Assembly: GCA_018261935.1 (NCBI GenBank)
Contig: JAGTRP010000010.1
Location: forward strand, 1 to 64,000
Origin: Rhodocyclaceae bacterium
Lineage (GTDB): Bacteria; Pseudomonadota; Gammaproteobacteria; Burkholderiales; Rhodocyclaceae
Reading direction: 5' to 3'
DNA: 64,000 bases
In this document: positions 24,639 to 32,283 of the stretch, piece by piece
How positions within the stretch are numbered: position 1 is the stretch's first letter
How the letters are laid out: each line of letters starts with the position of its first letter
Position numbers and translations under genes: made by a program
The notes under the pieces: model-generated
What the model saw: only the letters and a program-made list of their open reading frames with translations
What the model was told of the DNA's origin: nothing
Database searches by the model: none

Positions 24639-25900
24639 GGCTGACCTGGCTGTTTCAAGGGTAATTCGATGCGGGCGACAGCGCCGCCGGCTGGGTGGTT
24701 GCTCAGGGTCAGGCGGCCGTTCAGGCGCTCGACCGCGGACTGGGTCAGCATGAGGCCGATGCCGCTGCCGCCCGGGTGGGCGGGAAAGGCTGTCTTGCCG
24801 GCCTGGTCCAGGATATGGGCGGCGAAACCGGGGCCGTGGTCGCGCACCTGGATGGTGAAGAGGACGTCGTTCCAGGTGGCGGCCAGCTCTATCTCGCCAT
24901 TGCCGGTGTTGGCGGCATTGTTGAGGAGATTCAGCACCGCCTGTTCGAGGGTCGGGTCGGCGATGATGGTCGGCGGCGCATCGTCCTGTAGCCGGAATTG
25001 GCTGCTGGCCTGGGGGCGCAGGCTGTGCCAGCGCTGGCGCAAGCCGTCGAGCCAGACATCGGCCCGTACCGCCAGGGCCTGCTCCAGCCTTTCCGCTCCC
25101 GCCTGGCGGGAGAGACCGGTGATGATCTCCTTGCAGATGCCGATCTGCTGGCGCAGGACGGCAAGGTCATCGCGGGCGGCCGCCGACAGGGTCTTGTCGT
25201 ACTCCAGTTCGCTGGCGATCACCGCCATGGTGGCCAGGGGAGTGCCCAGCTCGTGGGCGGCACCCGCTGCCAGGGTGCCGAGGGCAACCACGCGCTCGTC
25301 CCGCATGGCCTGTTCCCGGGCCGCGGCCAGTTCGGCGTCGCGCTGGCGGATGAGGGCGGTCATGCGCACCACGAACCAGCCGATCATCGCCGCCGAAATG
25401 GCGAAGGTGAGCCACATGCCGATCAGGTGCAGGCGCGTGGCCCGGGCCGGGTCGCTGAGGGGCAGGGGGAGGTAGAACACCATCAGGACCGAGTAGGCGG
25501 CCAGCGCCAGGGCACCGGTGGCAAAAACGTGGCGGACCGGCAGGGTCAGGGCGGCAATGGCCACCGGCGGCAGGAGCAGGGACACCAGGGGATTGGTGGC
25601 GCCGCCGCTGAAAAAAAGCAGGGCGGTCAGGCTGGCGATGTCGAAGCCTATCTGGCTGAGGACTTCCAGGGGGGTAGCCGCATCGGCGCGGGCGAGACGC
25701 AGCCGGAGCAGGAAGTTGAAGCCCGCGGCCACGGCGACGACCGCCAGCAGGGGGATGCGGGGAAGCGGGATGGCCAGGAGGCCGGGGCCGGCGATGGCCA
25801 GCAGCGACATCACTCCGAGGACCATCCAGCGCACCGATGCGAGCCGCTGCAGATTGGCCAGGTGATGGGTGCCGTCCGCGTTGCCGGAAATGAAGCTCAT
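24635..25900 (-). CDS. regB: RegB/PrrB-type redox sensor histidine kinase
   Basis: Inner-membrane sensor kinase of about 421 residues with six hydrophobic segments. Between segments it carries GGATNPL (99-105), the RegB quinone-binding heptapeptide GGxxNPF with Leu for Phe. The H box AAGAAHELGTPL holds phospho-acceptor H216. A Cys near 256 (QQIGICKEII) sits where the redox-active Cys of RegB lies. HATPase motifs follow. I chose the ATG at 25900 over an upstream one at 25990, which would overlap the operator region. It is co-transcribed with regA. Confidence 0.92.
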   Translation of the reverse strand: MSFISGNADGTHHLANLQRLASVRWMVLGVMSLLAIAGPGLLAIPLPRIPLLAVVAVAAGFNFLLRLRLARADAATPLEVLSQIGFDIASLTALLFFSGGATNPLVSLLLPPVAIAALTLPVRHVFATGALALAAYSVLMVFYLPLPLSDPARATRLHLIGMWLTFAISAAMIGWFVVRMTALIRQRDAELAAAREQAMRDERVVALGTLAAGAAHELGTPLATMAVIASELEYDKTLSAAARDDLAVLRQQIGICKEIITGLSRQAGAERLEQALAVRADVWLDGLRQRWHSLRPQASSQFRLQDDAPPTIIADPTLEQAVLNLLNNAANTGNGEIELAATWNDVLFTIQVRDHGPGFAAHILDQAGKTAFPAHPGGSGIGLMLTQSAVERLNGRLTLSNHPAGGAVARIELPLKQPGQP

Positions 25901-25947
25901 GGCGCAATTATGCGTGATTTGGGTCAATTTTTTGCCGGGTGCATCGT

Positions 25948-25962
25948 GCGACAATTCGCCGC
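25948..25962. promoter_or_regulatory. Candidate RegA/PrrA operator
   Basis: GCGAC-AATTC-GCCGC fits the published PrrA/RegA half-site pattern GCGNC-Nx-GNCGC with a 5-base gap, and lies within a larger GTGCG...CGCAC dyad (25946-25964). It sits between the divergent regB (start 25900) and cytochrome gene (start 26019), so it could serve autoregulation and cytochrome expression. Binding is inferred. Confidence 0.55.
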
Positions 25963-26018
25963 ACTGCGGCCTGCCGCTTGCCATTTGCATGGCGGGGCCA
26001 TCTCCTCACCCTCCGGGC

Positions 26019-26684
26019 ATGAAGAATATCATCCGTTCCATTTTTCCTTTCCTGTTCCTCGCCGCCGTCGCTCTTCCGTCTTTTGCCCAGGACATGGAGA
26101 AAGGCAAGGAGATCAACGGCACCTGCGCTGCCTGCCACGGCGAACACGGACAGGGGGGAAAGAAAGGGGAATATCCCCGCTTGGCCGGCCAGCGGGCCGC
26201 CTACATCGCCGATCAATTGAGGAACTTCCGGGCCAGGACGCGGGTGAATATCCCAATGTACCCCTACACCCAGGAGCGGGAACTGCCGGACGAGGACATC
26301 AGGGACATCGCCGCCTACCTGTCTGCCATCGAACTGCCCACCAGGATGCCCACTTTCACCGGCGACGAGGATGCGCTCACCCGGCTGCTGATGGTGGACA
26401 AAGTCATGATCATTCCCCGAGCCGAAGGCGATCTGGGCAACGGCCAGGCCATCTTCCAGAAGAAATGCGCTGCGTGCCACGGCAAGACCGGCCTGGGGCG
26501 GGGCAAGTTCCCGATGCTGGTGGGGCAGTACACCAGTTATCTTAAGCGCCAGATCGGCCTCTACCTGAAGGGCGACCGCCCCCACGAGGAAGAAGGCACC
26601 GTCGGGATTCTCAACGAACTCAAGGAAACGGATCTGCAAGACATCCTTGCCTATCTCACTTCAATCCAGGAGGCCGGTCAATGA
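26019..26684 (+). CDS. Di-heme cytochrome c4-type protein
   Basis: Periplasmic electron carrier of 221 residues. Signal peptide about 1-23 (cleavage near SFAQ). Two heme-binding CAACH motifs at 36-40 and 150-154 and distal Met candidates make two class I cytochrome c domains, as in cytochrome c4. It would pass electrons between the bc1 complex and a terminal oxidase or reductase. It is divergent from regB with a RegA-like site between them, and its stop overlaps the next gene. Confidence 0.92.
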   Translation: MKNIIRSIFPFLFLAAVALPSFAQDMEKGKEINGTCAACHGEHGQGGKKGEYPRLAGQRAAYIADQLRNFRARTRVNIPMYPYTQERELPDEDIRDIAAYLSAIELPTRMPTFTGDEDALTRLLMVDKVMIIPRAEGDLGNGQAIFQKKCAACHGKTGLGRGKFPMLVGQYTSYLKRQIGLYLKGDRPHEEEGTVGILNELKETDLQDILAYLTSIQEAGQ

Positions 26685-27013
26685 AACGTATCTATCCGAT
26701 CCTGCTGTGCCTGGCCTGGACCCCGGGAGCCTGGGCCCACGCCCATGCCGGTCAGGTGGACGACACCATGCCCGACGTGGAAAGGATCCGCTTCTGCGAG
26801 CGGGTGCGGGATTTCGCCCTCCAGGCGTTTGTCGACCGGGAAAAGGGACGGCCCATGAAGGTCTTCCAGGAAGATGGCAGCCATGGTCCGCGCATCACCA
26901 ATCACATCATTCGGCGCATCTATGAAGAGCCGCAGATCTCCAGCCCGAAAAAGGCCGAGGCCTTCGGGCGGGCCACCTGCAACGAGATGATGCAGGGGCC
27001 GGCGGAAAAATAG
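26681..27013 (+). CDS. Small periplasmic protein co-transcribed with the cytochrome
   Basis: 110 residues: a signal peptide (about 1-19, GAWA cleavage) followed by HAHAG, a His-rich start of the mature protein, then a helical domain with two cysteines (RFCERVRDF and RATCNEMM) that could form a disulfide. No family is recognised. Its ATG overlaps the cytochrome stop (ATGA), so the two are translationally coupled and probably act together. Confidence 0.75.
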   Translation: MKRIYPILLCLAWTPGAWAHAHAGQVDDTMPDVERIRFCERVRDFALQAFVDREKGRPMKVFQEDGSHGPRITNHIIRRIYEEPQISSPKKAEAFGRATCNEMMQGPAEK

Positions 27014-27020
27014 CGCCGCT

Positions 27021-27746
27021 TCAGGCCGTTGAGCCGGGCCCCTCCGGAGGCGGCTGCAGCCACAGGCACTGTCCCTTGCTTTCCTTGTCGATACCGGCCA
27101 GCACTTGCTGGTGGAGGGCCACTTCGGCTTCGTCGGCCAGGCGCACCACCAGGGGCTTGCGCTGGCCTCGGGTCACCGTGCCGCTGCCCTGGGAGCGGGG
27201 CTGCACATCGGGTTCGATAATCAGGCTGTCCTGGCCCCGGGTCATGGCGAGGTAGACCTCGGCCAGCAGTTCGGTATCGAGAAGCGCGCCGTGCAGGGTG
27301 CGGTGGGAGTTGTCGATCTGATAGCGCTCGCACAGGGAGTCGAGGCTGTTGCGCTTGCCCGGGTGCAGTTCCTTGGCCATGCGCAGGGTGTCTTTCACGC
27401 CTGCGCAAACCGTATTCACCGGCACCAGGTTCAAGCGGCCGAGTTCAGCATTGAGAAAGCCGATGTCGAACGGCGCGTTGTGAATGATGAGCTCGGCGCC
27501 CCGCACGAAATCCAGGAATTCATCGGTGATGGCGGCAAACTTGGGTTTGTCGGCGAGGAATTCCAGGGTGATGCCGTGCACCGCCGCGGCGCCTGCGTCG
27601 ATGTCCCGCTCCGGGTTGATGTACTTGTGCAGATGGCGGCCGGTGAGGCGGCGATTGACCATCTCGATGCAGGCCACTTCGATAATGCGATGGCCCTGGC
27701 GATGATCGAGGCCGGTGGTTTCCGTGTCGAGGACGATCTGTCTCAA
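27021..27746 (-). CDS. dnaQ: DNA polymerase III epsilon subunit (proofreading exonuclease)
   Basis: 3'-5' exonuclease of the replicative polymerase, 241 residues. DEDDh exonuclease motifs: DTETTGLD near the N-terminus (Asp/Glu pair), NAPFDIGFL, and [15 protein letters not shown] (His and Asp). The C-terminal tail carries the polymerase-binding part. The rnhA stop overlaps its start. The order gloB-methyltransferase-rnhA-dnaQ matches Escherichia coli gloB-yafS-rnhA-dnaQ. Confidence 0.97.
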   Translation of the reverse strand: MRQIVLDTETTGLDHRQGHRIIEVACIEMVNRRLTGRHLHKYINPERDIDAGAAAVHGITLEFLADKPKFAAITDEFLDFVRGAELIIHNAPFDIGFLNAELGRLNLVPVNTVCAGVKDTLRMAKELHPGKRNSLDSLCERYQIDNSHRTLHGALLDTELLAEVYLAMTRGQDSLIIEPDVQPRSQGSGTVTRGQRKPLVVRLADEAEVALHQQVLAGIDKESKGQCLWLQPPPEGPGSTA

Positions 27747-28198
27747 GTTCTTGTTCCTTCCCTTAATTCATCGATGCCCCGGTTGGCCAGGGCGTCGGCC
27801 CGCTCATTCTCCGGGTGGCCGGCGTGGCCCTTGACCCAGATCCATTCCAGCCGGTGCTCCCGGGCCAGGCGGTCCAGTTCCTGCCAGAGGTCGGCGTTCT
27901 TCACCGGCTTCTTGTCGGCGGTGCGCCAGCCATTCCGCTTCCAGCCGTTGATCCATTCGCTGATGCCCTTCAGGACATACTGGGAGTCGGTGTGGATGCG
28001 CGCCGCCACCGGCCGCTTCAAGGCTTCCAGCGCCCGGATGGCGGCGGTGAGTTCCATGCGGTTGTTGGTGGTGTCGGCTTCGCCGCCCCAAAGTTCCTTC
28101 TCGTGCCTGCCCGTGCGCAGGATGGCGCCCCAGCCGCCGGGGCCCGGATTTCCCCGGCAGGCGCCGTCCGTGTAGATATCCACAGTATTTTCAGCCAC
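27743..28198 (-). CDS. rnhA: Ribonuclease HI
   Basis: Degrades RNA in RNA-DNA hybrids; 151 residues, usual length. Catalytic carboxylates are in [17 protein letters not shown] (Asp), [10 protein letters not shown] (Glu), DSQYV (Asp) and ENERAD (Asp). The basic handle [20 protein letters not shown] is present. Overlaps the methyltransferase gene by eight bases and dnaQ by four. Confidence 0.97.
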   Translation of the reverse strand: MAENTVDIYTDGACRGNPGPGGWGAILRTGRHEKELWGGEADTTNNRMELTAAIRALEALKRPVAARIHTDSQYVLKGISEWINGWKRNGWRTADKKPVKNADLWQELDRLAREHRLEWIWVKGHAGHPENERADALANRGIDELREGTRT

Positions 28199-28910
28199 CG
28201 TGGCGCTCCTTTTGGGCCAGCGGGCGCAGCGCCTTGGCGGCGAGGGGCTGCCGGCGCCAGGCCGGCTCGATCAGCCGCATGCCGTGCACCCGCTTGATGG
28301 CCCTCAGCAGATAGACACCGCCATAGAATCCCCACCAGCGATCGCCGGCCAGTTCCATGAAGCGCCAGCGCTGCAGCCACTTGTCGTTTTGATAGGGCGG
28401 CCGATAGCAGCCGAAGGCCCCTCGATCCACTTCGAACCCCAGGAGGCCCAGCCAGTCCTTCAGGCGCAGCACCGACAGGTAATTGCCGTTCCAGGGAAAA
28501 GTGCTCCGGTTGGCGGCCAGGCGCTGGTGGGCTCCCCACAGGGACAGGGGATTGAAGCCGAGAACGATGAGTTGGCCTTCGGGAATCAAGATACGCTCCA
28601 CTTCCCGGAGGATTTGATGAGGGTCGGCATGGAATTCCAGAACATGGGGCAGGACAACGAGGTCTATGCTGTGGGAGGCAAAGGGCAGGGCAGTGAGGTC
28701 GCACAGCACGTCCACGGCCCCGGCTTCGCCGGCCTTTTGCCGCAACGGGATGCGGTTGGCCCGCAGGAAATCGCACTGGGGCAGGCCGAGTTGCAGGGCG
28801 TTGAACCCGAAAACGTCGCTCACAGCCGCGTCGAGCTTTTCCTGTTCCCAGCCGGTGACGTAGCGGCCCTGGGGAGTCGCCAGCCATTGGTCAAGACCGG
28901 GAATTGACAT
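28191..28910 (-). CDS. SAM-dependent methyltransferase (YafS-like)
   Basis: Class I (UbiE/Methyltransf_11-like) methyltransferase of about 239 residues from [15 protein letters not shown]. Acidic SAM-contact region [28 protein letters not shown] is clear, but the glycine-rich motif I is weak. It matches YafS in position (between gloB and rnhA). The substrate is unknown. Another ATG at 28940 overlaps the gloB start codon in the tetramer CATG; I prefer the one at 28910. Confidence 0.85.
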   Translation of the reverse strand: MSIPGLDQWLATPQGRYVTGWEQEKLDAAVSDVFGFNALQLGLPQCDFLRANRIPLRQKAGEAGAVDVLCDLTALPFASHSIDLVVLPHVLEFHADPHQILREVERILIPEGQLIVLGFNPLSLWGAHQRLAANRSTFPWNGNYLSVLRLKDWLGLLGFEVDRGAFGCYRPPYQNDKWLQRWRFMELAGDRWWGFYGGVYLLRAIKRVHGMRLIEPAWRRQPLAAKALRPLAQKERHGG

Positions 28911-28938
28911 CCGGCGCGCGTCGCTCAATAGTTCGGGC

Positions 28939-29694
28939 ATGCTAGAAATCGATTTTATTCCTGCTTTCAAGGATAACTACATTTGGTTGCTGCGCCGCGG
29001 CGACCGGGCGGCCGTGGTCGACCCGGGGGACGCCGCCCCGGTCATGGCGCGGCTGCAGGCAGACGGCCTTCGGCTGGAAGCCATTCTGGTCACCCACCAC
29101 CATGCCGACCATCAGGGCGGCGTGGCGGCCTTGGCCGAATATTGGCCGGCAACCGTTTTTGGCCCGGCCGATGAGTCTATCATAGGCTGCTCCCGGCCGC
29201 TCTCGGGGGGAGAGCGGATCGACGTCCTGGGACAGGAATTCGAGGTGCTGGCGGTTCCTGGCCACACCGCCGGGCATATCGCCTATCGCATGCCCGGGGC
29301 CGTATTTTGCGGCGATACACTCTTCGGTGCCGGTTGCGGCCGGCTGTTCGAGGGCACCCCGGGCCAGATGGCGGAGTCCCTGGCTAGGCTGTCGGCCCTG
29401 CCGGACGATACCCTCATCTACTGCGCCCACGAATATACGGCGGCCAATCTCGACTTCGCTGCCGCCGTGGAGCCCGGCAATGCCGCCATCCGGCGGCGCA
29501 TCGCCCAAGTGGCCGAGGCGCGGCAGGCTGGCCGCTCGACGGTGCCCTCGACCCTGGCGGAGGAAAAAGCCACCAACCCCTTCCTGCGTTGCAGCGAGCC
29601 GGCCGTGGCGGCGGCGGCCCGGCAGAGGGATCCGGCGGCCAAGGACCCGGTCAGCGTCTTTGCCGCCATCCGGGCCTGGAAAAACGTTTTCTGA
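28939..29694 (+). CDS. gloB: Hydroxyacylglutathione hydrolase (glyoxalase II)
   Basis: Zinc hydrolase of the methylglyoxal detoxification path, 251 residues. The metallo-beta-lactamase motif [10 protein letters not shown], the GHTAGH His, [15 protein letters not shown] and the CAHEYT His complete the binuclear site. C-terminal substrate domain includes ATNPFLR. It starts at an ATG sharing two bases with a possible minus-strand ATG of the methyltransferase. Confidence 0.96.
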   Translation: MLEIDFIPAFKDNYIWLLRRGDRAAVVDPGDAAPVMARLQADGLRLEAILVTHHHADHQGGVAALAEYWPATVFGPADESIIGCSRPLSGGERIDVLGQEFEVLAVPGHTAGHIAYRMPGAVFCGDTLFGAGCGRLFEGTPGQMAESLARLSALPDDTLIYCAHEYTAANLDFAAAVEPGNAAIRRRIAQVAEARQAGRSTVPSTLAEEKATNPFLRCSEPAVAAAARQRDPAAKDPVSVFAAIRAWKNVF

Positions 29695-29865
29695 TCAGCT
29701 TGGCTGGTCGGCTCGGGAGCCGACCTGGCAGACCCGGTTGCGGCCTTCCCGCTTGGCCCGGTAGAGAGCCCGGTCGGCCGCGATGACGGTGGCCCCGGGC
29801 CGCTCCAGGCAGCGGCAGTAGACCGGGAGGCTGGCTCTTCCCTCCTCAATGACCAGAATCTTCAT
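29695..29865 (-). pseudogene. Internally deleted REC-GGDEF response regulator remnant
   Basis: A 56-residue frame that reads MKILVIEEGRASLPVYCRCL, like the start of a receiver domain, and then passes without a frame break into AADRALYRAKREGRNRV, the C-terminal end of a GGDEF domain. The receiver core and the cyclase active site are missing, as if about 250 codons were deleted in frame. It cannot be a cyclase. Its TGA abuts the gloB stop in TGATCA. Whether the fused peptide is made is unknown. Confidence 0.7.
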
Positions 29866-29902
29866 TGGCGGCGCGCCGATTCAGCAAATGAAACCCGCCT
29901 AT

Positions 29903-30328
29903 CTACAGGCATCGGCTCTGCAGGAAGACCACCATGGCGAGGCCGATGACAATCGCGAAGGCTCCCCAGCCGGCGCAGAGCCGGGCGGCAGCCCGGGCAT
30001 GGCCATGGGCGTTGCGCCGCTTGTAGTCCAGGTAGTGGGCGAATTCCCCGAACACCATGGTCATGGTGAGCGCGAAGAAGACGGTCCCGAAGAAGAGGAG
30101 GGCGACGCCGATATTGCCGATCTCGAGGCAGGCCGTTCCGCCCATGTGGCGTAGGCGCATCATGAAATCCATCTTGAGGGCGAATTGGAAGGCGAAATAG
30201 GCAATGCCGCCGAAGACTCCGGCGATGGCAATGAAAACCCAGCTCTCGGATTTAGACAGTTGCGCCAGCAGACGCAAGAAATCGTCCGCGATCCAGCCGA
30301 AACTCTCCCGAAACCAGCCTCGTCTCAC
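29903..30328 (-). CDS. Hypothetical inner-membrane protein
   Basis: 141 residues with an amphipathic N-terminus and about three membrane helices (VFIAIAGVFGGIAYFAFQ, VALLFFGTVFFALTMTMVF, WGAFAIVIGLAMVVFLQ). A conserved-looking basic loop YKRRNAHGHARAAARL lies between the last two. No family is recognised. It stands alone upstream of the REC-GGDEF remnant and is divergent from rmuC. Confidence 0.65.
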   Translation of the reverse strand: MRRGWFRESFGWIADDFLRLLAQLSKSESWVFIAIAGVFGGIAYFAFQFALKMDFMMRLRHMGGTACLEIGNIGVALLFFGTVFFALTMTMVFGEFAHYLDYKRRNAHGHARAAARLCAGWGAFAIVIGLAMVVFLQSRCL

Positions 30329-30500
30329 TACGCCGCCCCTCTTGTTATGACCATGGTTATAGTTGCCGCCAGGGGATAGGGTAGCATGACCGTCAAGCCT
30401 CCCATGAGGGGGCTACCGCCGGCGCGCCGCTTCCTGGCGAGTCTCGTTCACAGGCAGGCCCTATATTCTGTCAAAATCCGCCGATTAGGAATTGTGAGCG

Positions 30501-31847
30501 ATGAGCGACATGATGAGTTTTGCCCTACTGGGGGGCGTCCTGGCGGTATTGGGTCTGCAGGTGCTGCTGGTGATGCGGAATTCCCGCGGCGCGGCCGACC
30601 CGGTAGCTTCGGACCTGCGTTTCCGGGCCCTGCAAGAAACCATGGAGAAGGGGCTGGAGCGCCTGGAGCGGGAATTGCGTGAAGAGCTGGCGCGGGGCCG
30701 GCGGGAAGAGGCCGAGGAATCTTTCCGCGACCGGGAGGAGCAGGCCCAGTCCGCGACTCGCCTGGCCCAGGCCATTACCACCCAGGTGACCCAGTTCGGG
30801 AGCCTCCAGGGCGAACGCCTGGATGCCTTTGCCCGGGAATTGGGGCGCTTTTCCCTGGGCATGGACGAACGCTTCGAGCGGCTGAAAGCTGGGGTAGAAG
30901 GGCGTCTCGTTGCCATTCAGGCGGACAACGCGGGCAAGCTGGAGGAAATGCGGCGGACGGTGGATGAAAAGTTGCACGCCACCCTGGAGCAGCGCCTGGG
31001 GGAATCCTTCAAGCTGGTGAGCGAGCGGCTGGAGCAGGTCCATCGCGGCCTCGGGGAAATGCAGACCCTGGCGGCCGGCGTCGGCGACCTGAAACGGGTG
31101 CTGACCAACGTCAAGACCCGGGGCACCTGGGGCGAAGTTCAGTTGGCGGCCCTCCTGGATCAGGTGCTGACTGCCGACCAGTACGGCAGCAACGTGGCAG
31201 TGCGCCCGGACAGCGCCGAGCGGGTGGATTTCGCCATCCGTCTGCCGGGCAAGGAAGACGGGGTCCTGGTCTGGCTGCCGATCGACGCCAAGTTCCCCAT
31301 CGAGGACTATCAGCGCCTCATCGAGGCCCAGGAGCACGGCGAGGCGGCAGCGGCGGAGGAGGCGTCCCGGGCCATCGAGGTCCGCCTCAAGGCGGAAGCC
31401 CGGAGCATCCGGGAGAAGTATGTCCAGCCGCCCCATACGACCGATTTCGCCATTCTCTACCTGCCCATTGAAGGGCTTTACGCCGAGGCCCTGCGCCGGC
31501 CTGGGCTGGCGGAATGCCTGCAGCGGGACTGGCGGGTGAGCCTGGCTGGTCCCACCACCCTGGCCGCCATGCTCAACAGCCTGCAGATGGGCTTCCGGAC
31601 CCTGGCCATCGAGCAGCGCTCGGCGGAGGTGTGGGCGGTGCTGGGGGCGGTGAAGACCGAATTCGGCAAGTTCGGCGAAGCCCTGGCCCACACCCGGAAG
31701 AAGCTGGAGGAAGCGAGCAGCAGCATCGGCAAGGCGGAGACCCGGACCCGGGTACTCACCCGGAAGCTGAAGGAGGTGGAAGCCCTGCCGCTATCCGACG
31801 CCCAGCTCCTGGTTGGCGCCGCGGAATTCGAAGCCGACGATGACTGA
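30501..31847 (+). CDS. rmuC: RmuC-family DNA recombination protein
   Basis: Membrane-anchored nuclease-like protein, 448 residues, thought to limit DNA inversions at inverted repeats. N-terminal membrane helix (about 1-25), a long coiled coil (about 35-190), then the RmuC domain (about 195-420) with VLTNVKTRGTWGEVQL and WLPIDAKFPIEDYQRL. Its stop overlaps the next gene. Confidence 0.93.
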   Translation: MSDMMSFALLGGVLAVLGLQVLLVMRNSRGAADPVASDLRFRALQETMEKGLERLERELREELARGRREEAEESFRDREEQAQSATRLAQAITTQVTQFGSLQGERLDAFARELGRFSLGMDERFERLKAGVEGRLVAIQADNAGKLEEMRRTVDEKLHATLEQRLGESFKLVSERLEQVHRGLGEMQTLAAGVGDLKRVLTNVKTRGTWGEVQLAALLDQVLTADQYGSNVAVRPDSAERVDFAIRLPGKEDGVLVWLPIDAKFPIEDYQRLIEAQEHGEAAAAEEASRAIEVRLKAEARSIREKYVQPPHTTDFAILYLPIEGLYAEALRRPGLAECLQRDWRVSLAGPTTLAAMLNSLQMGFRTLAIEQRSAEVWAVLGAVKTEFGKFGEALAHTRKKLEEASSSIGKAETRTRVLTRKLKEVEALPLSDAQLLVGAAEFEADDD

Positions 31848-32283
31848 TCTGGAACGGGCTTACCGGGCCACAGCCTACCGGGTATTCCTGTCCGGCGGTG
31901 CCCTGGATTTGCGGATCGATGCCCCGTGCCCGGCCCTGGCTGCCTGGCTGCAGGCCCAGGGGGTGGCGGAATGGGCTATCCTGACTGCCGCCAACCCGGC
32001 TTCCCGGCAGCTGCCGGCGCAGGAAAACGCCGCCCGCCAGGCCGAACTGGAATGCGCCCTGCTGGAGGATGGATTCGAGCCTTTCGCCGGCGAAAATATC
32101 GCCGATGCCGGGAACTGGCCGGCTGAGGAAAGCTGTTTCGTGTCCGGTATCACAAGGTCGGAGGCCGTGGCCCTGGCATTGCGATTCGGGCAGAATGCAA
32201 TGGTTTTTGGCGTGGCGGACGGCGTCCCGCGCCTGGTCTGGACGGAAAGTACGAATAATGAGCAGGAAGATCGGTCGCTTTGA
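31840..32283 (+). CDS. DUF3293 protein
   Basis: 147-residue protein with the DUF3293 pattern: AILTAANPASRQLPAQENAARQ-like core, WPAEESCFVSGITR, and FGQNAMVFGVADGVPRLVW. Family function unknown. The gene overlaps rmuC by 8 bases and the kinase gene by 26, so it is in the same operon. Confidence 0.85.
   Translation: MTDLERAYRATAYRVFLSGGALDLRIDAPCPALAAWLQAQGVAEWAILTAANPASRQLPAQENAARQAELECALLEDGFEPFAGENIADAGNWPAEESCFVSGITRSEAVALALRFGQNAMVFGVADGVPRLVWTESTNNEQEDRSL

Noticed and set aside
28938-28970. Longer methyltransferase start upstream of 28940
   Set aside because: It would extend into the gloB coding region without a ribosome site; starts at 28910 or 28940 are more likely.
29418-29849. Minus-strand frame across the gloB end
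   Set aside because: Wrong frame relative to the REC-GGDEF remnant and antisense to gloB; Ser/Arg/Pro-rich shadow.
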